Source of the DNA: Dendrobium chrysotoxum
Lineage: Eukaryota; Streptophyta; Magnoliopsida; Asparagales; Orchidaceae
Direction of reading: 5' to 3'
Assembly (NCBI GenBank): GCA_019925795.1
Contig: CM034307.1
Location: 66,092,864-66,156,863, forward strand
DNA: 64,000 nt
In this document: positions 21,655 to 35,100 of the stretch, one piece after another
Position numbering within the stretch: the first letter of the stretch is position 1
Layout of the letters: every line of letters begins with the position of its first letter
Position numbers and translations under genes: made by a program
Notes under the pieces: model-generated
What the model was told of the DNA's origin: nothing
The model's database searches: none
The model's input: the letters and a program-made list of their open reading frames with translations, nothing else

Positions 21655-22956
21655 CTTCAAATGATTAATAAACGGTTCACGATCAAAGAGATCAATATCG
21701 ACCGTCCATTCAAACCACTCGCATCTTGACCTTGATTCTCCCCATATTTACAAGTCATGTCACTCTCAAAAAACTATAAATAAGCCCTATTCTTCTCATG
21801 AAAGGAGGAAGAGAAGGGAGGAATTCGAGAGCAGACTTGTCGCCGACCACCATTGAAGTTCTTGCTGGCCATCACCAGACTTCCTCCCGTTCGTCGACCA
21901 CCACCGGAGTTCTTCCTGACTTCCGCCCGTTCGTCGACCACTGCCAGAGTTCTTCCTGATTTTCACTCGGTCATTGACCACCGCCGGATTTCCGCCCATT
22001 CGTCGACCACCGTTGGAGTTCTTCTGTACCTCCGCCCATTCGTCGACCACCGCTGGAGTTCTTCTCGACTTTCGCCCATTTGTCAGCCACCGCTGAACTT
22101 CTTCCCAACCACCGTCGGACTTTCGCCTGTTCGTCAACCATCGTCAGAGTTCTTCCCTACTTCCACCCATTGGATGACCACGGCCAAAGTTCTTCCCGGA
22201 CACCGTCGGACTTCTGCCCGTTCGTCAACCACCATCGAAGTTCTTCTTGATAATTGTCGGACTTCCACCTGTTCGTCAACCACCGCCGGACTTCTGCATG
22301 CCCTTTGGTCGATCACCACCAGAGTTCCTTCATGCCGCCATCGCCCACTGACTACGATCATTTCGACCTCCGTCACCAAACTACGGTCCTTTTAACCACC
22401 GTCGCCAGACTATGGTCCTTCTAACCTCCATCGTCGAACAACGGTCTTTCTGACCACTGTCACCCGCCAACAGCAGTCTTTCCGACCTCCGATGTCAGAT
22501 TATGGTCCTTTCTGACCCCCATTGCTCGACAATGATCTTTCCGACCTCTTTCGCTCGTCGACTACAGTCCTTCCAACCACAGTTACAGGACTACGGTCTT
22601 TCCAACCTTCATTGCCCATTTATTATGGTGCAGTCGGCCAAGCAAATATGTCAATGCTGACTCTTTTCCGCCATGTAATGCACTCTTTATGATGTATAAT
22701 TGCTACATCAAATTAAAGCCTCTCCCCAAAGGAAGTGTCTTCGTTGTAATCGACTGCAAACACTAGTGAATTTATTCAAACTAGGCCAGTCCCCGTGGTT
22801 TTCCTCCTTTTTTAGGGGTTTCCACGTAAAAAACTCTGATGTCTCTTATAAACGCTCCACTTACTTATTTATCTGTTTGTGTGCTAGATTTTCGTACAAA
22901 ACTAAAATACTAAACTACAATGCTCCCTACCGCCAAGAATTTTTCATGATGCAATA
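21655..22956 (+). repeat. 3' LTR (5'-truncated) of LARD-like element
   Basis: It matches 17046-18594 with clear divergence and fewer minisatellite units. A TATAAATAAGCCC box at 21775 corresponds to the 5' LTR box and points toward gene A. It ends GATGCAATA (the 5' LTR ends GACACAACA) and is followed by the AATAT target duplication. The end lies 149 bases before the gene A start codon. Confidence 0.85.
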
Positions 22957-23105
22957 AATATCATATTATATGTAAATATATAGATATTGTGTGACATGCC
23001 CGTAAATCCCTATTTGTAATGTGTCGTTTTGATTCCAACTTGGTAATGTCATAAGAAGCGTTTTCAGTTAGAATGAATGGCGCACCCCTTTGAATAACCC
23101 AAACC

Positions 23106-26100
23106 ATGAAACGGCCAGGGGATCTGCACGAGCTCATCATCCTCACCGGCTTCGCTGTCCTCCTCACCGCGCACTCTGCCGCGGCCACCACCAACCTCGG
23201 TGACACGCTGACCACCAAACGCCCCCTATTCGACGGAGAGACCCTCATCTCCGCCAGCGGTGTCTTCGCCCTTGGTTTCTTCAGCCCAAACAATAGCTTG
23301 GCCGACCGCTATGTCGCCATCTGGTACAACAACATCACATCCCACGACGTTGTCTGGGTCGCCAACGCCGGAAGCCCTGTTTCCGGCTTCGCCGGCTCAC
23401 TCACCCTCGCCCCTAACGGCACCCTTCTAGTCATCGACCGGAACAACACCGTCATATGGTCTGCATCTCCTCTTCCCACCACCGTAGATAAAGACACAAT
23501 CCCAACTGCCCAACTCCTTGACTCTGGAAACCTGATCGTCACAGATGATGAACACAGCAACTACATATGGCAGAGCTTCGATTACCCCTCAAACACGATC
23601 CTTATCGGAATGTTCATTGGATGGGATCTGCGCACTGGTTTCAGCTGGAACATAACTTCTTGGGCGAGTTCCACTGACCCATCGCCGGGGTCCTACGCCA
23701 TGGTAATCCAACTCAGCGGCGTGCCGCAGCTGGTCATCACCCAAGATCATGAGATCATTTACTGGCGCGGCGGCCCATGGGTAGGCAACGGCTTCACCGG
23801 CGTGCCACAGGCAGCCGCTTATAATACCATCGCCATGTCCTTCGTCACAACAAGGGAGAAAGTGGGCCTGTACATTGAAGCGGTAAGCGATGCCAAATTG
23901 AGGATGATCTTGAACCCGAACGGAACAGCTCAGCGGTTTCTATGGCTAGACCCCCCGGGGCAGTGGAGCTTCTTCTGGCAGAATCCCATGGACGAATGCG
24001 ATTCTTTCTCTCCGTGTGGCTCGTTCGGCATCTGCAACGCGAACGAGATCCCGCACTGCAGTTGCCTGTCGGGATTTCGGCCCAAGAATAGAGGCCGATG
24101 GGCTCTGAAAGATGTGAGCGATGGGTGTGTTAGGAACACGACGCTCGATTGCCGGAACGGGACAGGCACGTCCGATGGATTCTTGATTGTGAGCGGGGTG
24201 AAGCTACCAGATACGTCGGCGGCGGTGGCGGATGGGGAATTGGGGTTGGATGAGTGCAGGGTCAGGTGTTTGACGAATTGCTCCTGCACCGCCTACTCTT
24301 TGGCTGATCCCAGCAACGGCGGAGCCGGGTGCATCATGTGGGCGGGGGAGCTTAATGACATGCGCTTGTATGCCAACGGTGGGCAAGACCTCTATGTCCG
24401 CGTTGCCGCCATTGATTTAGGTATGTGTACTAGGTATTTGACATACGTGCTTGCATACATCATGTGTATTGCATGTTATAAAATTTTGGACGATAAAAAC
24501 AAAATTCTTATGTTTTATTTTTTCATGAACATCACATACACAAAAAAAAAGTCGTAGTCTTCAGAGTTTTTCTGATGAATATTAAAAATAAATCACAAGA
24601 TCGGGTCAGATGAAATGATTAATTATATAGATATATTATAAAAATATGATGTTTGCTCAACTAAAGAAAGAATTACAAGTTTATATCTTTATAAATATGA
24701 GAGAATGTTGTAGATTCGATAGTTGGATAATTTTGTTCAATGATAATAATTTGATGATGGTAGTTGGATGATAGTGATTGAATGACGGTGAATAGAATAT
24801 GATGATTGTGCAATGATGATCATACGACAACGGTCATGAGACGATGGTGGATGTCGATAATCGAGAGTTGAGTGTCACGACGCTACAAACCTTGTTCCGC
24901 GACATTGCGAGGCTGACTGGATAGTTTTTTTCTCATTTTTCATGAAGAGTTGTGCCCTTGGTGGTTTTATGGTGTTTCTCTTTATTTGTTCATGTGTGAG
25001 AATGGTGTAAAAGTTAAGAGAGACAATGAGAGAGTAGAGAGAAGAGAAATCTGTACCATTTCTCCCAAAGTTTTATAGTGAATTCTTGGTGTGGTGTTGC
25101 CCTATGATTTTTTCCTGGTTTCAAATTTTTTTCACGTTAAATCCTAGTGTTGTTTCTTTCCATTGCAATTTTTTCTTTTTTGTTTGTGTTCGTTGCGTGA
25201 TTTTACTTCCCTAATAGAAAATGGCAGTAAAATGGCAACAGCCAAGAGATGGCGGTCAGATGATGACAGTTGAGTGATAGAGGCTAGACAATGACACTTA
25301 GATGATGGTGATGGCTGGCTGTGATCGTCAACATCAAACATCAAGTAGATCTCTGAAATTCCTTAGATCTCTAAGCACTCTCCAAACTAAAGTCTAAGTG
25401 TTCCCTTGGTGATTTTAAGGTGTTTCTCTTTATTTGTTCATGTGTGAGAACGACGTAAGGGTGAAGAGAGACAATGAGAGAGTGAGAGAGAAGAGAAATC
25501 TGTACTATTTCTCTCAAATTTTTATAGTGAATTTCTTGGTATGGTGTTGTTCTATGATTTTTTTTCCCGATTTTAAGTTTTTTCATGTTAAATCCTAGCG
25601 TTGTTTCTTTTCATTGCAATTTTTTCTTTTTTGTTTGTGTTTGTTGCGTGATTTTACTTTCCCAATAGAAAATGATAGTAAAACGACAACAACCAAGAGA
25701 TGGCGGTCAGATAATGACAGATGAGTGATAGAGACTAGACAATGATAGTTAGACGATGGTGATGGCTGACTGTGATCATCAACATCAAACATCATGTAGA
25801 GCTCTGAAATTCCTTAGATCTCTAAGCTCTCTCCAAACTGAAGTCTAAGTACCTTAGATCTCTAACTCCCTTCGATGTGAAGAATGAGGGTTTATTTATA
25901 GTATGTTAAAGTGGGTATTTTGATAAATTTAGCTAAAATTTTATAATACTCCATAAGACAACTTATGTTGAGTCATTTGATTATAAATCTTTTATTCAAC
26001 ATTTAAGTACTTTTATGGCCTCAGAATAGAATGGTCTTGAGTTGGGTTTATCTTGTCAAATTGCTTATTTTGACAATAGGGATTTTGTTTAGTACTCCAA

Positions 26101-29100
26101 TTAATGTCCCAAAAATTGTCAACTCTCATTTAGGTGCTTGATTTTGGCTCATTTGGACTTAGATTAAATTACCTTTGGTATTGTTCGGTTCATCTGGATG
26201 CTCAATTTGACTATAAGTTTGCTAAAATCAGACTTTCAATGATTCTTAATTTAATTCTGAAAGTTCCTAATACAAACACTATATTAAGATTTGTGCTGAT
26301 CAAAATGAATTTTCTTAATATATCAAAGCGATATTATATGCGATAAAATAGCCTCATATATAATATGCACCAGAATAAAAAGTAATAAAGATTAGGTGTT
26401 GTATAAATTTTTTTATTATTATTTTATTTATTTTTTGGTTGACTTCTTTTGGTGTTATTTATAATTCGATCTCATTTGATCATGATTATAGCTCAGGATT
26501 CATTTGAAGTCATTCATTCTCCATCTCAAGTTGAACGAAATCTTCTAATAAGCTTTAGTCGTTTCAACATTTTGAAGTGTTTTAATATAAATATTCATAT
26601 AACTGGAATCAGATCAGAATATTCTGACATCAAAATTCACAATGATCTTTAAAAAATGATATCATTGTTCTTTTGTACTGATTATATATAAATATATTTA
26701 TTATTTAAATATATCTTCAAATTAAAATCACGTAATATAATGCTATTATAAAAATTTCATGTATCAAGTTTTAAGCGTATTTTGATCGAAGTTAAATTAA
26801 ATGTTTTTATCCTCCAGATAGAAGCTTTCTCTGATTTTCTTCAAAATCAGCCTTGTTTTTAAGCAGAGAATCCTGACCTCAAAATGAATAGGTTGGCTAG
26901 CATCTATAGCTGCACCTTTTGCAGTTAATATAACAAAATGTAGAAGATCTGAATTCATATATAGCTAGCGAGTGGTCATTAAAAGGATGGATGAAATATT
27001 TTGAGCGCCATTATATTCCAAATAATAACTCATTAGTGCTGATACATCATATAAGTTATTTCTCGTTGTATTTGTAGGCACATCATCAAGTCAATCTGAT
27101 CACAAGGGCAAAAAGATTGCTACAATTGTGGTGCCAATTATAGGGAGTTTACTAATTGGATTTTTATTAATCAGCTGTTTGATAGCTCGTCACAACAAGA
27201 GAAGAAATTTTATTAGGAGATGTATGATCCAATTTTCCTTTATTTATATTACTCAAGTGTTCCCAATCAATTATATGTATTTCTCTTATTTTTATTTCTC
27301 TTTCTATGGTGACTATGAACAGTGCAAATGGAGAATGATGAGGTCGCAAGTGATAAAGACATAGATCTTCCTTTATTTGATTTTGAAACCATTGCTGATG
27401 CAACAAATAATTTCTCAGATGAGAACAAGCTCGGAGAGGGTGGTTTTGGCTCTGTTTACAAGGTAATTATATTTCAGATAAATTTGATTATTATTAAAGG
27501 ACTTACAAATAGATGTTATTTTTTTTAAAGTATGATTATATTCTATATTCATTTATTCCTGTGTGTCAATAAAATGATTATGTTTAAGAGATTTGTGAAG
27601 TTTGAAGAGGGTGATTTTGGCTCTTTTTATAATTACTGATCCCCTGGTCTGGTGGGAGAGTCAATTATGGATGACATTTTTTTGTGGTCGAGTGGAGGAA
27701 AGAGTAGGAAAAATATGTCATAGAAGTAACATCCGAAGATGTTGGGGTATGTTGTTTAGAATTGCAGCTAACGTCTATAGTAAGGTGAGAGGAGAAGATC
27801 CACAATCATTATAAAAATGTATAAGGTAGAAAGGTTGTCCACCTTGGCCTATCATCAAGTTCAACGACCAATGAGTGGATAGAGAAGACTATGGGTAGGC
27901 TAGTGCCTCTTATATAGAAAGTCTATATCTCCATCAATCATGTTGTGCCCCCCCCCCCCCCCCCCCCCCAAATGCCCCTCTTTTACATGGAGGAGAAAGA
28001 CATATTGATGTGCTCAACATGTATTGAAGGTGGTGCCATAGTGATAGAGAGTAGGGTCCACATAATGAGCTCTAAGGCAATCTATTGCCAACTATCATGA
28101 GTTGGATAATCTAAATCTATTAGGTGGTTGAAATTTAAGATGGTGTCGTGGTCATACCCAAAAGTCATTGAGAATTAAAGATGGTTCTATTATACATTGT
28201 GCGCAAATGTAAAAAAATGATGCTCAAACTGGGAGTTTTGGATGGTGACATATCGTAAACTAACACTCACTAATGAGCAAGTTAAGGATCTAACATGTGA
28301 AACTAATGTGATGGCATAAGAGGTACTGGATAGCTCTAAGGCAAAGGAAGAGGAGCTGATAGACACCAAAAGAGCTAGCAAATAGCATAAGAGCTAGTTG
28401 ACAGTAGAGGAGTTGGACCAGCAGCTCCAATGCAGCAAGCAGAGGAGTGATGGATCGAGTTGTGATGCCCCAAAATCTAATTTGGAAGAATTATTCTTTT
28501 ATCTTCTAATAAACTATGACCAGAGCTACCTAATTTCTTTTATCAATATAAATATCAATGAAAGTGAAACTATTGATCAAAATATCAATATATATATTTA
28601 TATTTATTCTTTCAAAAATCACGTGCACTACTCATGATCTATACAATCATATCATAACTACTCTGTCTTGAGTACAAAAAGATAACTAAAATAATAAAAA
28701 ACTTGAACCTGAAAAATCTCACACTCATGCTCCATTGCCCTAACCTGAAATCATTTAACTACAAATAATGAGCTCAAGAGCCTAGTAAATAACCAAATTC
28801 TATAACTAACTCAAAGCATGACAAATGAGCAATATGCATGTCAGCAGTTAAATTATAGCACTAATATTTATATAATCATGAATCAGTACAGAAATAATAA
28901 AACTCATATAAAGTAACAATAAAGTCTAGAAATGATAAATAATATGGTACAGAAGCCAATACAATAGTGTAGTGGAGAAACCAATAAATTAGTACAAGTG
29001 TCGAATTAATCATGCAGTCATCATATCTGTACTATCAATCAATAAAGAAATTATATAAAATGATAAAATCAAAGCATCAGTAAGAACTGTGGGAACAATG

Positions 29101-32100
29101 TACACATGTTATCCAATTATTCTATGTCAGTATCAAATCACATGCTCAGTATATCACGTGCTCAGTATCAGCGCAGTGAATCAGTAGTATCAAATAGTAT
29201 CAGTGTCTATATCAATAATAGTAACAGTCCAGCGGTAGGAGCAGTAAAATAATGCAGTAACAGTAAATCTGTATAGTAATAATAAATTCGTACAGTAATA
29301 GGAATAATGCCTCAATAATATGCATTTCAGTAATCACACTAAACAAATAAGAAATTTTGACTTAATCGGTGTTTTTTCAGTATCGTATCAGTATCAGTAA
29401 ATAATTGGCTCAGTAAACAGAGTCGTCACTCTTTGCCCGTTGGCACAGTAATCATCTCCTTATAGCTTCAAATCAGTATCATGTGAATCAGTAGAGGATA
29501 ACACCAAATTACAGTATTTAAAAGAAAGCTCGTTAGTCTACCATCCTATGCAGGTCAATCAGTCTCCTGCCAACGTCAGTGAATAACCAGTCTTTACTTA
29601 TTTTTTTCGCACATACATTATTATCATAGTACTATAACAGTAATAGCGACCAACTATTACTCAATCATATAGCCACATTCATTTTCAATGTATTGTAATA
29701 AATAAAGTATAATTGAGCTTAATTCAAAAAATGTTAAAATCTCCTGACAGTAGGCAACAAAAAGCTTTACTAAGCAGAAATTCACTTTTTTCAGAAATTA
29801 ACCAAATTATCAGAGATCGTATATAATAATATTCTGAAACTTTAATTGAACTAAAATACTATTTTTAGACGTCTAAAGAATTTTTTTAATTGTTAAAAAT
29901 CGCTGTTTTTTCAACACAATCTAGTAAAAAATCTCAAATATATACTCAAAACGTTCATAATCTTAATGTCTATAACATATAAAAAGTTTCACTGTGAAAG
30001 TTTTGCCAATATAAAATTATACTCATTTTTCGGAAATGAAAATACAAATTTGATCGGAAAAATTTTAAAAACAGCAAATTATTGAATTCAGAAATAGGAT
30101 ATGGTTCCTTACAATGAGACGAGCAAATCTCCTAATAGGGTCGACAGACAAAAATCGCTCTACGGCCTCTAAATCTCAAATTCTTTTTTCTCTCTCCTCA
30201 CTTTCTCTTTTAATTTCCTTTAACTCTTCTCTGTTAGCGGATTGAATAAAGGAAATGGTTTTAAGAAATAAACATCAAGTGCTTTATGATATTTTTAATA
30301 AAATAATAATATAATATAAATATAGTTATATAATTTTTTAGTTTTCAGTATAAAATTCATATAAATCATTTTGGGGCTTCAAAAATTATAGGAAAATATT
30401 CATAAAAAAATAAAATTTATTTAAAAAATTTTGGTAAAATCGGTTTGTAAATCGGACACCTAACAGTCACAAAAACTTCAAATGTACCGACATGTGTAAA
30501 TTCAAAACAAATATTTAATGCTCTTTCTTTTGTTCACAAAGCACTATAGTATAGTTCTTTTAAAGGGGATTAATTACTTATCATAGAAAATCAAAATTGG
30601 GAGGGAATTAGGAAAGAGGGTTGGTTGATTGAGAGGAAATTAGGAATGTTTATTTAGGGAAAGAGGGTTGATTTGAGTTCAAATTGGGAGGGAATTAGGT
30701 ATGATTATTTAGGGAAAGAGGGCTCATTGATTGGGAGGAAATTAGAAAGGTTTATTTAGGGAAAGTAGACTGATTTGAATTCAAATTTGTGAGAGAATTA
30801 TTTAGGGAAAGAGGGTTGATTTGAATTCAGATTTGGGAGGGAGTTAGGAGAGCTTATTTGGGGCTAATTATGTTTTATTTTCATTTTGTGATTTGTGTTT
30901 GCTGAAGTTTTTCTTTGGAGTTGTTCCTAGCGGACCCTAGGGTTTGTGGAGAGCCGATCTGCCTCTTAAATAGATCAACTTGTATCTTGGTTTGTTTTGC
31001 CAAAATAAAAATATTTCTCGTTGACTCTACTGCGTTTTCTCTTCGTTATTGTTGTTTTTGCTATGAGAAGATCGGATTCATATTAAGGAGCTAACCTACA
31101 TCTGATCAACAGCAAAATGACTGGTCGATAGTAAAGGAGCTAGTAGGAAGCTTCGAGGCGGCATGTAATATAAGAGCTAGCAGGCAACAAAGGAGTTGAT
31201 TGATAGTAGAAAAAATAGAAATCAGTAAAAGCTGATTAACAATAAAGGAACTAGTATGCAGGTCAAAGGATGGAGGTAGATGAGCTAACTGACAATAGAG
31301 GAGTTAACCAATACTAGAAGAGTTGAAATACAGCATAGGAGCTAGCAAGTGGCTCTCAAGTGGTAAATAGAGTAGCTATTAATGCAGAGCCATCAGATTT
31401 AATGAACCTGTCGGTTAACAGGTAAGATAAGCCAAGTTGATACGACAGAACTAATCGATCTGCAGGAGCTGAGTGGCAAGTCACTGAAGAGGCGACCAGA
31501 ATATGATATTCCATATGGCTTAAGACTTGGCGATACATCGAGATGATGACTATGCTCCACTAATCTAGAGACATTTTGACTTGACAGTGTTAAACTTCCA
31601 CACCTAGTAGCCAAGTGTACAGTCTTGATTTGGTTTACAAGTCTCACCACCATCTTATGAAATTTTCCCTTTAGTTTGAGGGATACTTTTCTGTCACACA
31701 ATAGGTTTGATGCATTCCTCTACTTCAACAATCCAACTTAAATTCTGCTAATAATATCTCCATTTATTTTAGCATCACTTTGAACAATAGACCCGAGATA
31801 TCTAAAACTCGTCTCTATTGTTTAAAGTGATGGTGAAATAGATCGGGATATTATTAGTAGAATTCAAGTTGGATTGTTGAAGTGGAGGAATGCATTAGGC
31901 ATGTTGTGTGACAGAAAAGTACCCCTCAAACTTAAGGAAAATTTCTGTTAGATGGTAGTGAGACCTACAATATTTTATGGCACGAAATGTTGGCGCAATT
32001 AAAAGAAAAGCATAAAATTAAGTTAAAGTGTTGCTTAGGTGGATGAGTGGCTTCACTCTTAGAGACAGGATGCGAAACGAGGATATACATGAAAAGGTTG

Positions 32101-35100
32101 GAGCAGCTCTAGTGGAAGATAAGATTAGAATCTCTTTAGATGGTTTAGACATATAAAATGTCAACCTTCCGATGACCCGGTTGGGTGAGTAGATGTATTA
32201 GATTTAGTCAATGTTAAGAAAGGTAGAGGTAGACCTAAAAAGACTTGGTTAAAAAATATAAGAAAAGTCCTTTTTTATTAAATTTAAATAAGAATTTGAT
32301 TCATAATAGGACATAACGGAGAAAAAATATTCATGTAGCCAATCCCACACAGTAAGATAAAGACTTAATGTTGTTGTTGTTGTTGTTGTTGTATTTATCT
32401 CCAAAATTTTCACTCTCAATTCAAAACAAATATTTAATGCTCTTTCTTTTGTTCACAAAGCACTATAATATAGTTCTTTTATATGTTTTGCAAGAATAAG
32501 TTTTTTTAGCTTTCATATATGTATATAGTATTAGAAGTAAAATTAATAATAAACCATACATAATGTCATAAATAAAAAAATAAAAAATTTAAAATTCACA
32601 AATGAATCCTCGTATAATCATGTGACAAAATATTGCAAATTCCTTATATGCAGTGTGATATTAAATATTATCACGAATTTCATATTAGTCATATGTCATA
32701 ATGTATATTAACATAAATTTTGTAGTTGAATGATGTTATATTTTAAGTATGTCTAATGCCTCATCTCAAAATTTTAATAGTTTACAACGTCTAGCTCTTG
32801 ATTTACATCCAGTAAATATAGATTCTAGTGATTAAATCATGAATTACGCTAAAGTAGATGTTATAGTTGATGTAGTTGTAAATATTGTTGGAGTTGTGGA
32901 AATTGTTATTGATGATATTCAGGAGAATCTCTTTAAGAGGAGGAAGTGATAGACACTAGGTGTGCAAGTGAGACGAGTTGGCTTGAACTCGACTCGTTAA
33001 CGAGCTCGCGAGCCAAGCTTATTGAGTTTCAAGCTCGAGCAGAATTTCGAGCTCAAGTTCAATCCAACTGATGATCAACTCGATTGCTCGCGAGCGGGCT
33101 CAGACGCGGGCTCAAACACGAAATCGTGGGGGCGGGAAAGCAAAATCACAGGCGGGCTCGAATGCGGGCTTGAATGCGAAATCAGAGCTTGGACGCAAGA
33201 TGCACGGCGGAATCAGAACTCGGACGCCAGACATAGGACAGAATCAAAGCTCGGACGGGGGATACAGGGCTAAAGCGTATGCGAAATTGAGCTCGAACTG
33301 TGGAATCGAGCCGCTCGACGAGCTCGTTTCAGTGGCACGAGCCGAGTTCGAGCTCGTGTTCGAGCTTAGGATTTGGCTCACGAGTCGAGCTCGAGTTAGG
33401 CCTGACTCAAGCTTGACTCGACTCGTTTGCACCCCTAATAGAGACATTCAAAAGTTTGGAAAGACTTCACTGTAATAAAATTTAAAAATGATGTTGACAA
33501 AATAAAAGGGGTCTGAAATTTTATTTAAAAGGTTTGGAAGTTATAAAAGGTCTTAAGTTTTGTTGATTGTGGTCCATCATCTAGTGGTATTTGAATCATC
33601 TCATTTCTTGTTAACTTTCTTAGATGTAGTAAATGGGCTTGATTTCTATGAGATTAAAATGATGCAACCATTTTGAGGAGTTAGCATACGTTTGTTTCTT
33701 ATAGAATATTTTGTATCCATATAAATATCCATGTAATCACCATCTTGTTTCAACGAATGAACTTGTCATCACCACCAACATCCATGCCCACCACTATCAA
33801 TGCCTGTTAGCCACCACCGCTACCACAAAAATCAAATTATTTGATATTAAAAAATATATATATTTAATATGCCAAACATATTTTATTTCATGTCAAAATA
33901 CAAATAAAATTAAAATTAAAAATTGATCCCAATAGCTCCTAGGTGAATGGATAGATGTTGCCAAATAAAATGATACCCAACATACCTTTGTGTGCAATTT
34001 TCAAGGAATTTTTTTTCACTTAAAAGAACTTGGCTAAAACAAATTTGGTTAAAAAATATTCTTTCCTAGCTTTTTCTTATGATGATAAACTTGTTCTAAT
34101 TCAATTTCAGTTGGTTGAATATAAATATTTACATGAGATACTAATGTTTAGGGAAGGAACAGAGAAGACGGAACGGAGATTGCTGTGAAAAGACTCTCCA
34201 AAAGCTCAAAGCAAGGGATAAATGAATTCAAAAATGAGGTGATGTCAATAACAAAGCTTCGGCATAGAAATTTAGTTCTACTTTTAGGTTGTTGCATACA
34301 GAGACAGGAAAGGATGCTAATATATGAGTACATGCCAAATAAAAGCTTAGATAAATTTCTATTTGGTAAGGTCCTGAATATTGCTTCTAATTAAATCTTT
34401 TCAGTTTCTTATTTGGGATCAACTTGATAAAAATAAATAAAAACTTGCACCAGGCCCTACAAAACACAAGCTAGACTTATTTTGCTAATATTTTTATCTA
34501 TTGGCAAAGTTATACTTAACTACTACATCTATGAGCAGACAAGGAAAAGAAGATGTTGCTAAATTGGAAAATGCGTTATAACATAATAGTTGGAATAGCT
34601 CGAGGACTCTTATATCTTCATCAAGATTCGGCGGTTAGAATTATTCATAGAGATCTGAAAGCTAGTAATATTCTTCTCAACCAAGAGATGGTGCCTAAGA
34701 TCTCCGATTTTGGCTTGGCAAGAATATTTGGAGAAGATGAGGCAAAATCTGAGACCAAAAGAGTAGTAGGAACATAGTAAGAGCTGTTTGCTTATGATTT
34801 ATATATATACTAATGCATCCATAAGATATTATTTTCGTATAACTTGAATATTTATTAATTATACAAACTAAATCTTTTCATGCAGCGGCTACATGTCTCC
34901 AGAGTACGTGATACAAGGCATTTATTCTGCAAAATCTGATGTATTTAGTTTTGGTGTTATAGTTCTTGAGGTTATAAGCAATCAAAGGAATAGAGGTTTT
35001 TCTACTTCTAAATCCAATAATCATCTTGTAGAACTGGTAAGTTCTATTATCTTTTATTCTTCATAAAAAATCATGTGTTGCGATGGATAAACAACATAAA

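Larger units (their letters stand above)
16722..22956 (+). mobile_element. Gene-less LTR retrotransposon derivative (LARD-like)
   Basis: It is flanked by AATAT on both sides (16717-16721 and 22957-22961). A long LTR (16722-18594) begins TGATATATCATC and ends AGGACACAACA. It is followed by a primer-binding-site-like GTTTGGCGTCATTTTTG. The internal part holds only tandem repeats and no gag or pol. A second LTR copy closes the element. The LTR ends match those of the gag-only element at 53851-60187, which makes the two relatives. The second LTR appears to lack about its first 325 bases. The element must have depended on proteins made elsewhere. Confidence 0.85.

Noticed and set aside
21796..22395. 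Open frames of 80-180 codons on both strands
   Set aside because: Same minisatellite in the second LTR.
24421..24557. Read-through C terminus of the exon 1 frame of gene A
   Set aside because: A GT splice donor follows the conserved end of the PAN region, and the downstream codons are AT-rich intron with low-complexity sequence.
33022..33475. Overlapping plus-strand frames with Arg/Ala-rich products
   Set aside because: They lie within a hAT MITE with target duplication. Compositional artefact.
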